DNA of 64,000 nt from Mycobacterium uberis. Lineage in GTDB: Bacteria > Actinomycetota > Actinomycetes > Mycobacteriales > Mycobacteriaceae. Within the stretch, counting starts at the first letter, position 1, and each line of letters opens with the position of its first letter. The notes beneath the pieces were generated by a model. That model saw only the letters and a program-made list of their open reading frames with translations, was not told where the DNA came from and searched no databases. Location of the stretch: contig NZ_QAYL01000006.1 of NCBI RefSeq assembly GCF_003408705.1, positions 186,001 through 250,000 of the forward strand, given 5' to 3'. A program made the translations under genes and the position numbers. Positions 11,081-22,900 of this stretch are shown here, in pieces.

Positions 11081-14000
11081 AACCTTATTGGCTAGCGATG
11101 AGATGCCCACCCAGGTGCAACAGACTCTGGATCAGGTACTCGACGAGTTCACTACCATGGTTCCATTTTTCAATGCCAATCTTGATCGCTGAAAGCAACC
11201 CATGGTCATTTTCTCCGTACAGGTTTTCGATCTTAGTCACGGTGTTGCTCTCATCGCGGCGGTTCGTCTGCTGTACACGCTAGGTGCAAAGTAGATCCAG
11301 GTCATCCGAACGTGTCACATCGAAGAAGCGGCGGCAATCAGCCAACCGCATCAGTATTCCGATGGAGTAAATTCGTTTGTCTTGACCATGGTTGCGCGAC
11401 GACGTCTTCTACTAGTTTCCTCATGAGTGTGAAAAATCATGGCACATAGCCCCGTGTTATGGAAAACTTTGGCGACTTCGTCGCCGGTGCTGGGCTGATG
11501 GATCTGACCTGCTGTCCTCGGAGTTGCCGGACCAATTTTCCACGTTTCCGGCTGTTGGCTCACTGCAATCGAAAGTACCTACCTTAGGCAGTGCTGTTCA
11601 CTTATGCACGAGCAGAACATTATTGAAGTCATTTTGGAAATATATACCGACAGGAGTTTACGCGACAATTTGGAAGCTCTGGCAGCCGGTGCTTCGCTAA
11701 TATGTGCGTCCTCTTGTGCAGTGGTCCGCCTGCATTAAATGACTGGTCATGCGTAGAGATTGCGGCATGAACTGGCAGTAATTGATCACCTACTGGCTCG
11801 TCGGACACGTCATATATTGGTCAGACAACGAGGCACTCGCTGGATGAGTCAGCGGTAACATCGAGCTAAGTGAAGTATGGTGCTACTTGCGTTGCAAAGA
11901 ATTATCTCTCGGTGAATCGCGCGGTAATGAACATCCGGCAGATGTGCTAATGATGAGCACGAAGATTGTACACTAGTCATTTACCATCTTCTCGCTCGCT
12001 GCTGAACGTTTGTTACGAGCGTAGCGATTCGGGTGGGCGGCGTACGCGGTGTGGAAGCTTCGCGGTGAGGAGGGAGCATCCAAGCTACCCTCGATCGCGA
12101 CCTGCCGCTCTTCCGCGACGTCAGATTCAAGGTCGACCAGACGATTAGTAGCACATGAGTTGGAAACGGTGCTGGTCACCAAACCGTTCACGTTGGCAAT
12201 GTTGATCCCTGGTGCTAGCCACCTAACGTATTGCTGGAAGTTGGCGAAGGCATCGACCTGTGGTTACTAAAGCGCTAGGGTGACCACTTCAGGGTGGTGG
12301 CCACCCGGGTTTTCCTGCCGTTGGAAGTCTATGATCTGGTCAAGGGCATCCGGATGACTCGAGTGCCGACTTGCACTATCAACGCGGTAACAGTGGTCTA
12401 TCTGCTAGCCTAGAAGTGACTGTTTGGTCTGTGAGGGTGGTGCAAAGCCTACGACTGAAGAATGGTGCGGTGAACAGTTGCTCAACATCCAACGCGGCGT
12501 GACAAGCACTTAACTCATCCGAAACCGCATGCAACGTTGCTCGGTGCATGGTGGGTGATATTTGCCTAGCGCATTAGCGGGTTGGTGATGGTACAGTGTG
12601 TTGTCGAACCCACATCTCAGATTTAATCGATGAACAGTTCTTATTACTAGTAAAATTCATATAGTAGCTTAGTAACATCAAACAAATTCGTCTATAACTT
12701 TTGTCTTACTTAAAAGCTCGCCAGGTCCCTGCCGTCGCAACAGAAATTCTTGCATTTTAAAGGACAACGTGGTAGTGGCTGCAACCGACAAAGTGTCGGC
12801 GCTAATGGATCGATTCCGGTTCACACAGCACACAGATACATGTAACGAAGTGTTCCTGGATATCCAGTTGGTTTCCCGAACCATCACTTGAAACATCAAT
12901 ACGGATTACATCATCTTTATCATGAGACGACGGTGTGTGTATCCTGCACGCGGGACGGTAGCAGTGCGCGCGAGGTTAACTCCACAGTTCCATCATGTGT
13001 GTAGTGACTTGTTTCTATTCATTAGAAGTTCGATCGAACTTGGCCGTCTGTTGCCGAGTATGTCCGGTACACTGGAACTCCATTCATGACGACTTGCTGG
13101 ACGTCAGTAGCCTTATTAATTCAGTGCGTTGGAGGTTACTGTGTTCCAGTTCACGAGATTGCGATGACGGATGTGGTGGCGTGGATCGCGTAACAAGCTA
13201 GTTGTGCCGCATTGGGCTGTGGCGCATGCCATAGCACAGTTTTTTGTAATATTCACTCCAACACATTCCATTCGAAAAAATATATCGTTTAAATCGAATC
13301 AGGAGATTAGCTGAGCTATCTTATGATAGATAATGGCTGTGATAATAATCAAGATCTGGATAATATAGAGCACTATAAATTTTGATTTTGTCAACCCGAT
13401 TAAGGTGCACACATATAATGCGTTGCTCAACATGTTGAGAAGCAAGTTGTGCCAGCTCGACACTAAATCCGTACCTCATACGTAAAGGTGTTAAGCGCGT
13501 AAAGCTGTTAAGCGCTGGTAATAGGGCTGCAGAGTGCAGCATACCCAGTACTTCGTTGAGCAAATCGTGGGCAAGCGGGTTCTGTGGTGACTGCATGATG
13601 AATTTGAGTGCTGCTCTAACATTAGTGTTGTCAGTTGATATGATAACGTGATGTAGGATGTTGGTGGCTGATGGTGTCTAGTGATTGGAGATCCAAGTGC
13701 GGTCCGATAACGCTGTGGTGACGACCCAGTGTCATCTGTGCAATCCCCTAGGACTTGGCGTAGCTGTGTAGCGTCCTAGCTGGAGCCAATTGCCAAGATA
13801 GTACCCATATCGATTTCGAGACTGGCGAAATGAATACGTAACTGTTCATGCTGGCTACAACCGGTATGGGAAGGTCAATGTGGGATTGGTCGCAGCGCTG
13901 CTCGCTATCTATGTTCTAGTGTCCTATTGTCGTACAATTTTTTCACCGGAATTGCCGGCGGGCTGGATCCCGAACTGCGCGTCGGTGACGGTACCATCGC

Positions 14001-14317
14001 GAGGATTTTGTCCTGCTTATGCTGTCCACTGTGACACCGTCCCGACTGGTTAGCATTGCAAGCGCACTCGAACTCGACTGTACAATTACTTTGGCGGTCT
14101 CACCATAAGAATATGGGGGGCGGTGTGCTGGCATAGATTTGCTAATTGTTTGACTTCTCGTGACTGGTGATTCGTACGCTTTCTGATATGGTTGGTGGCG
14201 GTTTCGGGCTAAAATGCAACATGTTTGTCAAAGAGGTTGTGCTCAATTCGGCCCGTGTCTTGCGGCAACTACTGCCTGCGCTGCACTAGATAAATCCCCC
14301 GCACACCGACGACATGT
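11081..14317. other. About 3.2 kb of unassigned, probably degraded DNA
   Basis: No intact gene is apparent. A few short plus-strand pieces look protein-like: 11098-11190 (PTQVQQTLDQVLDEFTTM), and 12100-12415, where DLPLFRDVRF, LLEVGEGIDLW, FRVVATRVFLPLEVYDLV and RMTRVPT can be read across stops. I cannot name a family for either. The rest (12430-14300) has short frames only and a lower-GC tract near 12600-12700 and 13250-13400. Probably the remains of two or more genes. Confidence 0.5.
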
Positions 14318-14342
14318 TTGGATTGCAATCTAATCAATATAG

Positions 14343-14798
14343 AATCTGGACATTCCGAACATGTTGCTATCATCATCAGTGTGTTCTTGACAAGCGCGAA
14401 GCGAATTTTCGATCTGATTATTAACTCGTCAGCCGAACTGAGCTGGCAACAGTGTCCTCGTCAGGTTGCTCCTGGGCAGCGCTTCTGCTATGTCGGCGAC
14501 GTTTTCCTCATGACGTTGATCGGTGGTGCGGTTCGGGAGAACCACGTGGTGGAATCCATTGAAAGCGGCAAGATTGCTTGGTGGCCAGCAGAATTCGGGA
14601 AGCAGCTGCTCGACTACCTGTGGCGCTGGGAGCTGAAACCAATGAATGTCGCACTCACCACGGTGACTCAAACATTTACGACTGGCCAATCGTTGACTGA
14701 CAAAACTCGTTTGGCAAGGGCTAGTGCGACGACGTATTGAGAGTCTGTGCGAGCCGCTAGACCGCCTCGCTAGGTTCGCGCAAGTCAGCGAAGGTTGA
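14343..14798 (+). pseudogene. SRPBCC-family (polyketide cyclase-like) protein, frameshifted
   Basis: Small lipid- or ligand-binding protein of the START/SRPBCC fold. Recognisable order: SAKRIFDLIINSSAELSW, APGQRFCYVGDVFLMTL, RENHVVESIESGKIAWWPAE, and LWRWELKPMNVALTTVT. The main frame runs into TGA at 14738. A one-base shift there continues as RIESLCEPLDRLARFAQV to a TGA at 14796, which is the expected C-terminus, so the gene carries at least one late frameshift. It lies directly upstream of the intact SDR on the same strand. The exact start is unclear. Confidence 0.6.
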
Positions 14799-14844
14799 TG
14801 AAAGCAAACTAGCGCCTTCGTTGCAGTCCGGGTACGTTCACTTT

Positions 14845-15651
14845 ATGGTTCTTCCACCATCGGGAAACGATTGTGCTGCAATCGTAACTGGCGCTTCGTC
14901 GGGCATCGGTGCGGAATTTGCCCGGATACTTTTTCGGCGTGGCTATCGGGTCGTGCTGGTAGCCCGTAACACTGACCGCCTCAAGCAGCTTGCCGAACGA
15001 TTGGGTCCACGAGCACACCCTATGCCGGCCGATTTGTCCGACCGGACGGTTCGAGTGGACCTGACCGACCGGATTGCTGCGCTCGGCCTGGTTCCCGACA
15101 TCCTGATTAATAATTCGGGTATATCGACGCTTGGACTCGTCGCGAAATCGGTTCCTGAGCAAGAACTTAACCTAGTCGAAGTGGATGTAGCAGCGGTAGT
15201 GGAACTGTGCAGTAGGTTCTTGCCGGGGATGGTCGAGCGTTGTCGAGGTGCCGTGCTGAACGTGGCGTCCATGGCTGCGTTCGGTCCCCTGCCTGGCCAA
15301 GCGGCCTACGCCGCTGCTAAGGCGTTCGTGTTGTCCTACACCTACAGCCTGCGCGGTGAACTGCGTGGCACCGGGGTCACCGCGACCGCACTGTGCCCCG
15401 GGCCGGTGGACACCGGTTTCAGCGACACAGCTGGATTCACCAAAGAAGAAGCCGAAAATAGCTTGCCGCAGGTCATGTGGGTTCCCGCTGACCAAGTGGC
15501 CCAGGCTGGCATCGACGGTTTGGCAGCCGGCAAAGCCGTCGTGATTCCCGGCCGGGTTAACCGGATTGCTTCGGCAGTTGTCCGAGCCGCACCAGCCCAG
15601 CTGCTAGCATCATTACTGGCACGCAGGCACCCAGCTATGAAGCGCGACTGA
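14845..15651 (+). CDS. Short-chain dehydrogenase/reductase (Rv1544-like ketoacyl reductase)
   Basis: NAD(P)-dependent Rossmann-fold oxidoreductase of 268 aa, counted from ATG 14845. That start fits family members beginning shortly before the nucleotide-binding loop; the frame also extends to a TTG at 14821. Cofactor motif TGASSGIG is at residues 15-22, the NNAG motif is NNSG (89-92), the catalytic Ser is in NVASMAAFG (Ser142) and Tyr155/Lys159 are in YAAAK. PGPVDTGF follows as usual. It sits in a row with an SRPBCC remnant upstream, and acyl-CoA reductase, SDR and FadD remnants downstream, all on the plus strand. It is therefore probably the last live member of a fatty-acyl activation/reduction operon. 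The substrate is unknown. Resemblance to Rv1544 is from memory. Confidence 0.85.
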   Translation: MVLPPSGNDCAAIVTGASSGIGAEFARILFRRGYRVVLVARNTDRLKQLAERLGPRAHPMPADLSDRTVRVDLTDRIAALGLVPDILINNSGISTLGLVAKSVPEQELNLVEVDVAAVVELCSRFLPGMVERCRGAVLNVASMAAFGPLPGQAAYAAAKAFVLSYTYSLRGELRGTGVTATALCPGPVDTGFSDTAGFTKEEAENSLPQVMWVPADQVAQAGIDGLAAGKAVVIPGRVNRIASAVVRAAPAQLLASLLARRHPAMKRD

Positions 15652-16599
15652 ACTGTTCACACCAACGTGACCGGAGGTCCGTTGTGAATCACAGCTTACC
15701 GTGGACCCACTGAAAAGAGTCCAGTCAATGAAGTGAAGTCGGGGTGAAAATTGTTGCCCGCTCGTATCCCATTGCGTCCATCACCGCGAGTGCTTCCTGT
15801 GCCCATGACTTCTGCCTGATCATGTCCAGTGCGGACACCTTAAGTAGTGTTCTGGGTGATGGATTCCGACATTGACGAATAAGTGTAATGTGGCCAGCAT
15901 CGCCAGTTGGTGAGAGCCGTATCAGCAAGGGGATGTTCATTCTGAACAACCTCGAGTACGATAGGGCAGTATAAATTTCTGGATCCGCAGGACAATTCAG
16001 CGATTCGGTGAGTGAGGTACGGCCGGTAGTTTCCTTCGAGGGTGACTCCATCACTAATGGTGCGTATTGACCATGGATTCCGTTGGACACTAACTATCGG
16101 GTTTTGCAACGGATCGGGTGTGTTTAGATATGTTTGGTCCGGGCGGCGAACATCGGAACCTGTAATCGCGAAGTCGTCATCAGTACCGCCGGTAAGCCGC
16201 TCACTGAGTTGAGCATGTTGCCGCCGTAGCACGTTTAGTGCGCTATCAGCGCGCAACGTAGAATTCGGTCATTGTCCGTTGCGTAGCGCGAAGCACGCGT
16301 TTACCAATGCGGCCGATACCTTCGCGATCGTCGTCATTGCGGAACTAGACTTCTACGTCTAGGTCGAACTGGTCAGACGGATTTCGTGATTGTGGATCGC
16401 GGTGATCCGCGCCGGTGTTCGAAGCGCGGCACGTACCGTTGGTATGATATTTGGACATAGTGCGGCCGACTCGGCCGACTGACGTGAGGAGAACATCCAA
16501 AAGGTAGCTTGGTGTGGACGCAAAGGGGGAAGTATTGGCTATGCGGGCTGCTGGAAACGATTCTGGCATTCACGTCCGGTCGCTCTAGACGCTCGCACT
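15652..16599. other. Unassigned degraded interval
   Basis: Several overlapping frames of 70-140 codons occur on the minus strand (notably 15840-16256), but they have no recognisable domain, no convincing ribosome site and contradict each other in frame. I regard this as decayed DNA, possibly including the 5' part of the acyl-CoA reductase that follows. Confidence 0.4.
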
Positions 16600-17440
16600 G
16601 GACTATCGGGTAGGCAATGTGTTCGTCGCGACGCGAGCCCCTGATTGCACACCGCCTGGTTAACGTTCTGCGTCAGACGAGGTTTCGTCCCGAAAACGTG
16701 GTTCTATCTACCCACCAGTCATTCGCTGTGACGACGAGAACATTCGGTTGGCCGACCTTGCCATTGTGTACAGAGGCCAGGACGTCGTGGACAAATACGC
16801 GAAAGGGTCATGCGTACTGGTGAACGGGCCAGGACGCGAGAAGGTTTTGATCAGCGCTTAACGAGATTGGCGCGACTACATCGACAGCATCGTTTACTCG
16901 ATCATCGGTTTGGTCAGAATGGCATGCGTCGACACCACCACGGTTCTCTACGAAGGAGACGGAGACCCAGCTCTGCTGACAGCGGCGATCGTCGAGCGGC
17001 TGGTAAGGATTGAGCCGCTGCTAACAAACGATGAGCGAGCGACACTTGACTCAAACAACTCATCTACACGGCGCGAGTTCTGGCCTGCTACTTGGTTGTC
17101 AAGGTCGCGGAAACGACGGTGCTCTGCGGTGCCGATTAGATGGTTACTCCGCTTAGTGACAGCTGTGCTGCATTGCAGCCAGCAGTGCAGCTGCTATGCC
17201 CGTGTGTGGATATCGCCATGGTCACATGGTGTTGGCCTAGAATTGTTACGTCATTCGTTAGTCATCACTGTGAGCACCGACGAGGAACAGCTGATCGATG
17301 ACCTTATCACCGAATCGGCGATAAGCAAAGTTTACAGCGGCCATTACTCGACTTGCTATGCAGTATCGGCTATCCGGAACGCCAGGTTCATGGCGGATAC
17401 TCTATATGTGTAATAAGGGCTTTGTCAGAGACTGACGCGC
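16600..17440 (+). pseudogene. Fatty-acyl-CoA reductase pseudogene (LuxC/aldehyde dehydrogenase-like)
   Basis: Pieces in changing frames match the C-terminal half of long-chain acyl-CoA reductases: DLAIVYRGQDVVDKY, SCVLVNGPGREKVLIS, TVLYEGDGDPALLTAAIVERL, ARVWISPWS, LRHSLVITVSTDEEQLIDDL, SKVYSGHYSTCYAV and finally NKGFVRD. Stops interrupt every segment. In relatives the enzyme reduces an activated acyl group to the aldehyde. Position between an intact SDR and a second SDR remnant supports a shared lipid pathway. The N-terminal part was not recognised and may lie in 15.7-16.6 kb. Confidence 0.55.
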
Positions 17441-17471
17441 TAGTTTACGAATCGAGTAGTATAGAAAGCGA

Positions 17472-18329
17472 ATGCACGTGATAGAGCGAGTCTTGAAGAC
17501 GGTCATCTATACTTCGGCCAACTCGGTGCAGATGTCGAATCCCTATAAGTTGCGTAGGGCCGTTTCCGGCAAAACAGTGCTGGTGACTGGAGCTTCGTAT
17601 GGAATTAGTTAAACAACCGCGCGCAGGTTGATTTCGGCAGGAGTAAACATGCTGGTAATTGTCTGCTTGGCTTAACGGTTCGTCGACTTCGCCACTTCGA
17701 TCAAAGCTGGAGGTGGAAGAGCGTTCGCTTACCCGACCGATCTGACCGAGGAAGTCACCATCAACGGGCTGTCCAAGCAGATCATTTAGAACCACGACCT
17801 GCTAGATCTCCTAGTCAACAACGCCGGTAAATCGTTGCGCCGGTCCCTACAGCACCAATACAATCGTGCTCACGCTTTTCGACGTATCATCGACATCAAT
17901 CACTCAAGGTTGATTTAGTTGCTGCTCGGTGTATTACATGCTATGTGTAAGAACGGTGGCGGGCACATCGCGAACATCTCGAGTGTGGTTGTGCGACCGT
18001 AACCTGGTCCACAATGGAGTGCTTACACCAGGCCTCTAAAGGGGATTTCGACCGCTGGCTGCGCAACATGGTACTAGAACTACACACCGACGGTGTGGCA
18101 GATGATCGAGCCGACGCCGATCCTGCGCAGGTTGCCGGGCTGCTATCCCGATGAGGCGACCGACGCGATCGTCAAAGTAATCATCGATCGGCCCCGTATG
18201 AACGAACCGCCCTGGGTACGACCGGCCGGGTTGGCCTCGGTGTTGCTTGCCGGGCTCGCCGATCGTGAGGCCCGGCTTGTCGCCTGCCGGTTTTCGCCGA
18301 CCTTGGGAGAGCGCGATAAGGACTCTTAA
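17472..18329 (+). pseudogene. Short-chain dehydrogenase pseudogene (Rv1543/FcoR-like)
   Basis: A second SDR on the same strand. It opens with SGKTVLVTGASYGIS, where a TAG follows the cofactor loop, then gives GGGRAFAYPTDLTEE, LLDLLVNNAGKSLRRSLQ, HIANISSVVV and a C-terminal PDEATDAIVKVIIDRPRM. At least five in-frame stops (TAA, TAG and TGA) are present, and the Tyr-Lys catalytic motif is degraded to SAYTRPLK. The TAA at the end overlaps the start of the FadD remnant (TTAATG-type junction near 18327), consistent with translational coupling before decay. Confidence 0.75.
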
Positions 18330-19896
18330 TGACGACGTCAACCGACAGCATGGTCGCCACCGTGGACTTGGGTACTATTGCATTCCGGATTGCTTAGTCC
18401 GCCCTGCCCCGATCGCTGTGCTGCGACTGGCCCGCTAAGGGTGCCGGAGCGGCACGAATCTGTATATAGGCGGCGCAATGGCCAGAGTGCACTACAGTCA
18501 CTCGACGACGGTGCGTTGCCTTACCGCGAATTGTAGTAGAAAATTGAATCGCTTGTTCGCTAGCTAGTCTGCGACGGTGTTGGAGCGGGCCAGCCGGTCG
18601 GGATCATGTGCCTCGATTGATGCAACTTTATTGCTGTGGTATTTGCCGCTGTCCTGGTGGGTGCTGACGCGGTGTTCTTGATACACCGAATTTCACACTG
18701 ACGCGTTTGCAGGCATGTGGAGTGCGCACTAAATAGGAGCCATGTTCGCCGACTTAGAATTTACCAAGCAAGTATCTCGGGTCAATGAATCTATCGTGGT
18801 GATTGACCTAGTAACCGTAATCACCCAACAGAGTGTCCAGCCGTTCAAGATTGTGTCGTAGGGCCTGACTGTCTTCCTTATCTCAGGCACGACGGAAACA
18901 CTCAGGGGAGTACACAGCATACTCCAAATGCGTTCCAGTGTGGGCGTGGTCATGACAACTGTTGAGCACACTCGGATTCGGATCTATTAGTGAATAACAT
19001 TGAAAATGAATATTTTTCATTGTGATAAATATGCTGATATCGACTATAATCTTGGTAGAAACAGCGTTAACCTGTCGGCACTTTTATGCCGAAAATCGTA
19101 CTCGCGCAGGCGTCGTTGCAGTGTGCTTACCCCATGAGCGTGGTTACGACCGTACTGCCGAGTAGCCTCGACCGGCCCCGATCTGTGCGAACCCGCAACC
19201 CCGTGCTGTCCCTGTGGGTGATGTTCTCCAGCGGTGATTGGCTCGATCCGAGCTTGGTGTGATGAATACGAAGACATTTTCTACGACGGCTCCTGCTCAA
19301 CCTAGGATGGCATCGTCACATTGGCGACACCAAGCTGGACGACGGCATGCTCCGAAAACCGTGGTAAGGCCGGTTGTTGGATGCCTGGTACGTACCTTCG
19401 ATTAAAGTTGCAGGCCGCTCAGGTCGAACGGTGACCGGGCGCATCTTCGTCGGCGGTGAACTGACATCCTAGGGTTGTACGAGCGGCCTGATCGTAGGCC
19501 GACGCTAAAGTTGTCATTGATCCGATGACCCGCTTCGGCGGCATGGGCTATTTCGACAATTCGGGCCGGTTGTACATCGTCGGCAGCGAAGACGACATGA
19601 TCGTGTCGGGTAGCGAGAACATGTATCCGCGCACACTGAAAATGCGCTTGCAGAGCACCCCCGTGTCGCCGAAAATGCGGTCGTTGATATCAACGGCGAG
19701 CAGTTCGGGCGATGATTGGATGCCTTTATCGTGCTCCGGTCGCAGAACATCATCTATGCGCCTATGACACGGGGAGTACTTGAAAGGCAAAGTTTCTCGC
19801 TTTGATTAGCCCAGAGACTTCGTATCGGCGATAGTATTCCATGCAATCTTGCCGACAAGGTGGTGCGCAAGGAGTTGACCAGCTCAAGCGGGTTGA
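18329..19896 (+). pseudogene. Acyl-CoA synthetase (FadD) pseudogene
   Basis: Adenylate-forming ligase that would activate fatty acids to acyl-CoA. The order along the family is kept: an ATG-led start MTTSTDSMVATVDLG, a GIMCLD...VGADAVF core, FADLEFTKQVSRVNESIVV, the STEVG region as YDGSCST then GIVTLATPS, TGRIFVGGELTS, and the hinge MGYFDNSGRLYIVGSEDDMI with VSGSENMYPR. The end KVVRKELTSSSG still contains the region of the catalytic Lys. Stops and shifts are frequent between pieces. Its 3' end abuts the convergent ctpI stop at 19901. Confidence 0.8.
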
Positions 19897-19900
19897 ATGT

Positions 19901-22900
19901 TCATTCGCGATCGGGTTGCACGATACCAACAGCTTTGTTTAACCACTGGGGTGCCAGTACTGAAACTGCGGTGGCTCCTGCTGTGGCAGTAATCACGCCT
20001 AACCATGCTACCGGTCCAAGCGGTGTGCACCCGAAAAACTGGCTGATCACCGGGGTCTGAATGATGCCGATTAAGACACCCGCGCTGACCAAAGCGGTTG
20101 CCACGACGAGCGGGCTGTGGCGGCGCGTGAGCAGGGTCTGAGCCAGCTGCGTCGTCACCAATGCGGTCAATCCCATTGTCGCCGTTCGCCGTTCGGTTCC
20201 TGGTGTCCAGCGCCCGATGGCCCAGGCCGTGGTTGCGCCGGCTGCCGTGACCACTCCACGGCTAACGATTTGACGCATTAGCGGCGCATCGAGCGATGGT
20301 GCAGGCTTGGTCAGCATCTTAAGTTGGTGTGCTCGCCGCGCCTCGTCGGCCTCTTTGTCGGTGTGATATGCGTCCTTGTCGGGTTCTTCGTATTGCGAGG
20401 TAACCGCGACTGCAAGCGCCGGGAACATATCGGTGAGCAAGTTCACCAACAGCAATTGACGGGTCCCCACCGGCGCCCGTCCAGCGCCGAATGCTGTCCC
20501 GATGATGGTAAAGATCACTTCGCCGACATTGCCGCCGACCAGAATCGTGACCGCATCACGAACGCCTGCCCACATGCTGCGGCCTTCAACCAGTGCATCG
20601 AGCAGTACACTCAGGTCGTCGTCGGTCAAAACGATGTCGGCAGCTCCCCGGGCGGCTGAAGAACCGCGGCCGCTGACCCCGATGCCCACGTCGGCCATCC
20701 GGATGGCGGCAGCGTCGTTGGCGCCGTCACCGACCATCGCCGTCACTCGCCCGCAGTGTTGCAACGCTGCCACAATCTGTACTTTTTGTTCCGGGCTGAC
20801 CCGCGCGAAGACCTGCATGTCGGCAGCAAGTTTGGCGCATGTATCCTTGTCGAGACCTATGAGTTCAGTCCCAGTCACTACTCGTGCATCCGGTCGCAAG
20901 CCCAACTGCTGGGCGATGGCTCGTGCGGTGATAGGGTGATCACCGGTGATCAGCACGACGTTGCATTCGGCCTCCACCAACGCTTTGATCAACGGGCGCG
21001 AGGACGGTCGTGCAGTGTCCGCTAGTCCGATATAACCGATCAGCTCGAGATCATGTGCCGCAGCGTTGACGGCATCAGCATCGGTGTCGTTGTCGTCGGT
21101 AATGTCGTGGTCCCAGGAGCGTTGCGCCACCGCCAGAACGCGTAGGCCTTGTTCGGCGAGGTGGTGCACCAAGGACTCTGCGTGCGCAACATCCCCCTTC
21201 GGATCGGCGAAGCGACATCGCGGCAGGACTTTTTCGGGAGCGCCCTTGAGCATCAGCATCGGCGCCTTACCGTTGCCGGTTGTGCCGATCGCGGCGGCGT
21301 ACCCGCGACTGGACTCAAAGGGCACCTCCGCAAGGAGACTCCAGGTCGAATCGGTATGGTCGTTAAGCGAATTTGCTGCTGTGAGGATCGCTTCGTCGGT
21401 GGCGTGCGCGTGGCCCTGCCCGTCGTGGGGTTGGGTGGATGCGCGCGCGGCGGCCCGCAACACCGCAGTAGAGCGCGGGTCGGTGGTATAGTGAGCAGGG
21501 TGGTGTAGTTTACTTGTGCTCGGCACTGCACAGACTACGCGCAGTCGATTTTCGGTGAGCGTGCCCGTCTTGTCGAAACATATGGTGTTGATGCGGCCCA
21601 GGGCTTCGATCGTGCGATGCGAGCGAACCAGTACACCCCTCCCCATCAAACGCTGAGCCGCGGCGAGCTGGGAGAGGGTGGCCACTAAGGGCAGACCCTC
21701 CGGGACGGCGGCCACGGCAATTGCGACGCCATCCGCGACTGCTTGACGCAGTGATGTGCGGCGCAGCAAAGCCAAACCCGTCACCACCGCGCCACCGGCC
21801 AGCGTCAACGGAAGAACTTTGCTGGTCAGTTCTCGGAGTCGTGCTTGCACTCCGGCCGATATTTCCACGTCGGCGACCGCCGAGATCGCGCGGTGTGCGG
21901 CAGTGCCGACTCCGGTGGCTACGACGATAGCGCGGGCACGTCCTGCCACGATTGTACTGCCTTCGAATAGCATGCTAGCCCGGTCGGCGTCGTTGACGGC
22001 AACCGGGGCAACTTGCTTGTCTACTGGCAACGACTCCCCAGTGAGCAAAGACTCGTCAACTTCGAGATCCTCTGCCACTAGCACACGGGCATCCGCCGGC
22101 ACCACTTCCGGCGCTGCTAGGTCGATGACATCGCCGGACCGCAGCGACTTGGCGGACACCGTGACTGTCCGTGTAGCGTGTTGTGCCGCCTCTAATCGAC
22201 GTCGGGTCGTTGCCACCGCCGGGACAACGACACGGCGCACCAACTGGTCCTGCTCAGCGAAGAGCTCGGCGGCGGCTGCTTCGGCTCGTAACCGTTGCAC
22301 GCCACCGGTAATCGCGTTGACAGCCATCACGCCAGCGACCAGAAGAGCGTCGACATTACTGCCGACAATCGCCGACGCGACCGCACCGACGGCCAGGATG
22401 GGAGTTAGCGGATCGGCGAGCTCATGCCGAGTTGCGGTTGCCAGCCGAACTAGGTTGGTTGCGGGTTTGCGCAGCGGTGCCAGCACCCGAGTGTAGGACA
22501 GGTCGTCGAGACGGCGTCGCCAATCCGGGGTACCGGGCTCGACGGCCAACGATCGCGCCCCTCCGGCCAGTCGCGAGTAAACGATTTCGGGGTCCAGCGC
22601 GTGCCAGGCTGTCAGCGGTTGCGGGGTGGGATCCGGTAGTCGAAGAACCTTACTGGCGGAGAAGGCGCCGGTCACCAATGCGGTCGCTGCGGCTGCATTG
22701 ACCGGACTTAACCAGCGTCGCAAGCTAATTGGGCTAACAGACTTGTTGCCAACGTCGCCGGTGATCAGTAGCAGCCCGGCCAAAGTAGTGCCACCCTGCG
22801 CAAGGTGCACCGAAGATTGACTGGTCGACCGGGCCGCGGGCAGTGCCGACAGGATCCGCACTGCTGCAGCTAGATCAGTTCCGGTGATAATGTCGGCGGT

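Noticed and set aside
21756..22496. Long plus-strand open frame (246 codons) opposite ctpI
   Set aside because: It is antisense to the well-supported ctpI gene, Ala/Ser/Arg/Thr-rich without a domain, and arises from the GC-rich codon pattern of the real gene. Several similar frames at 20.3-24.4 kb were dropped for the same reason.
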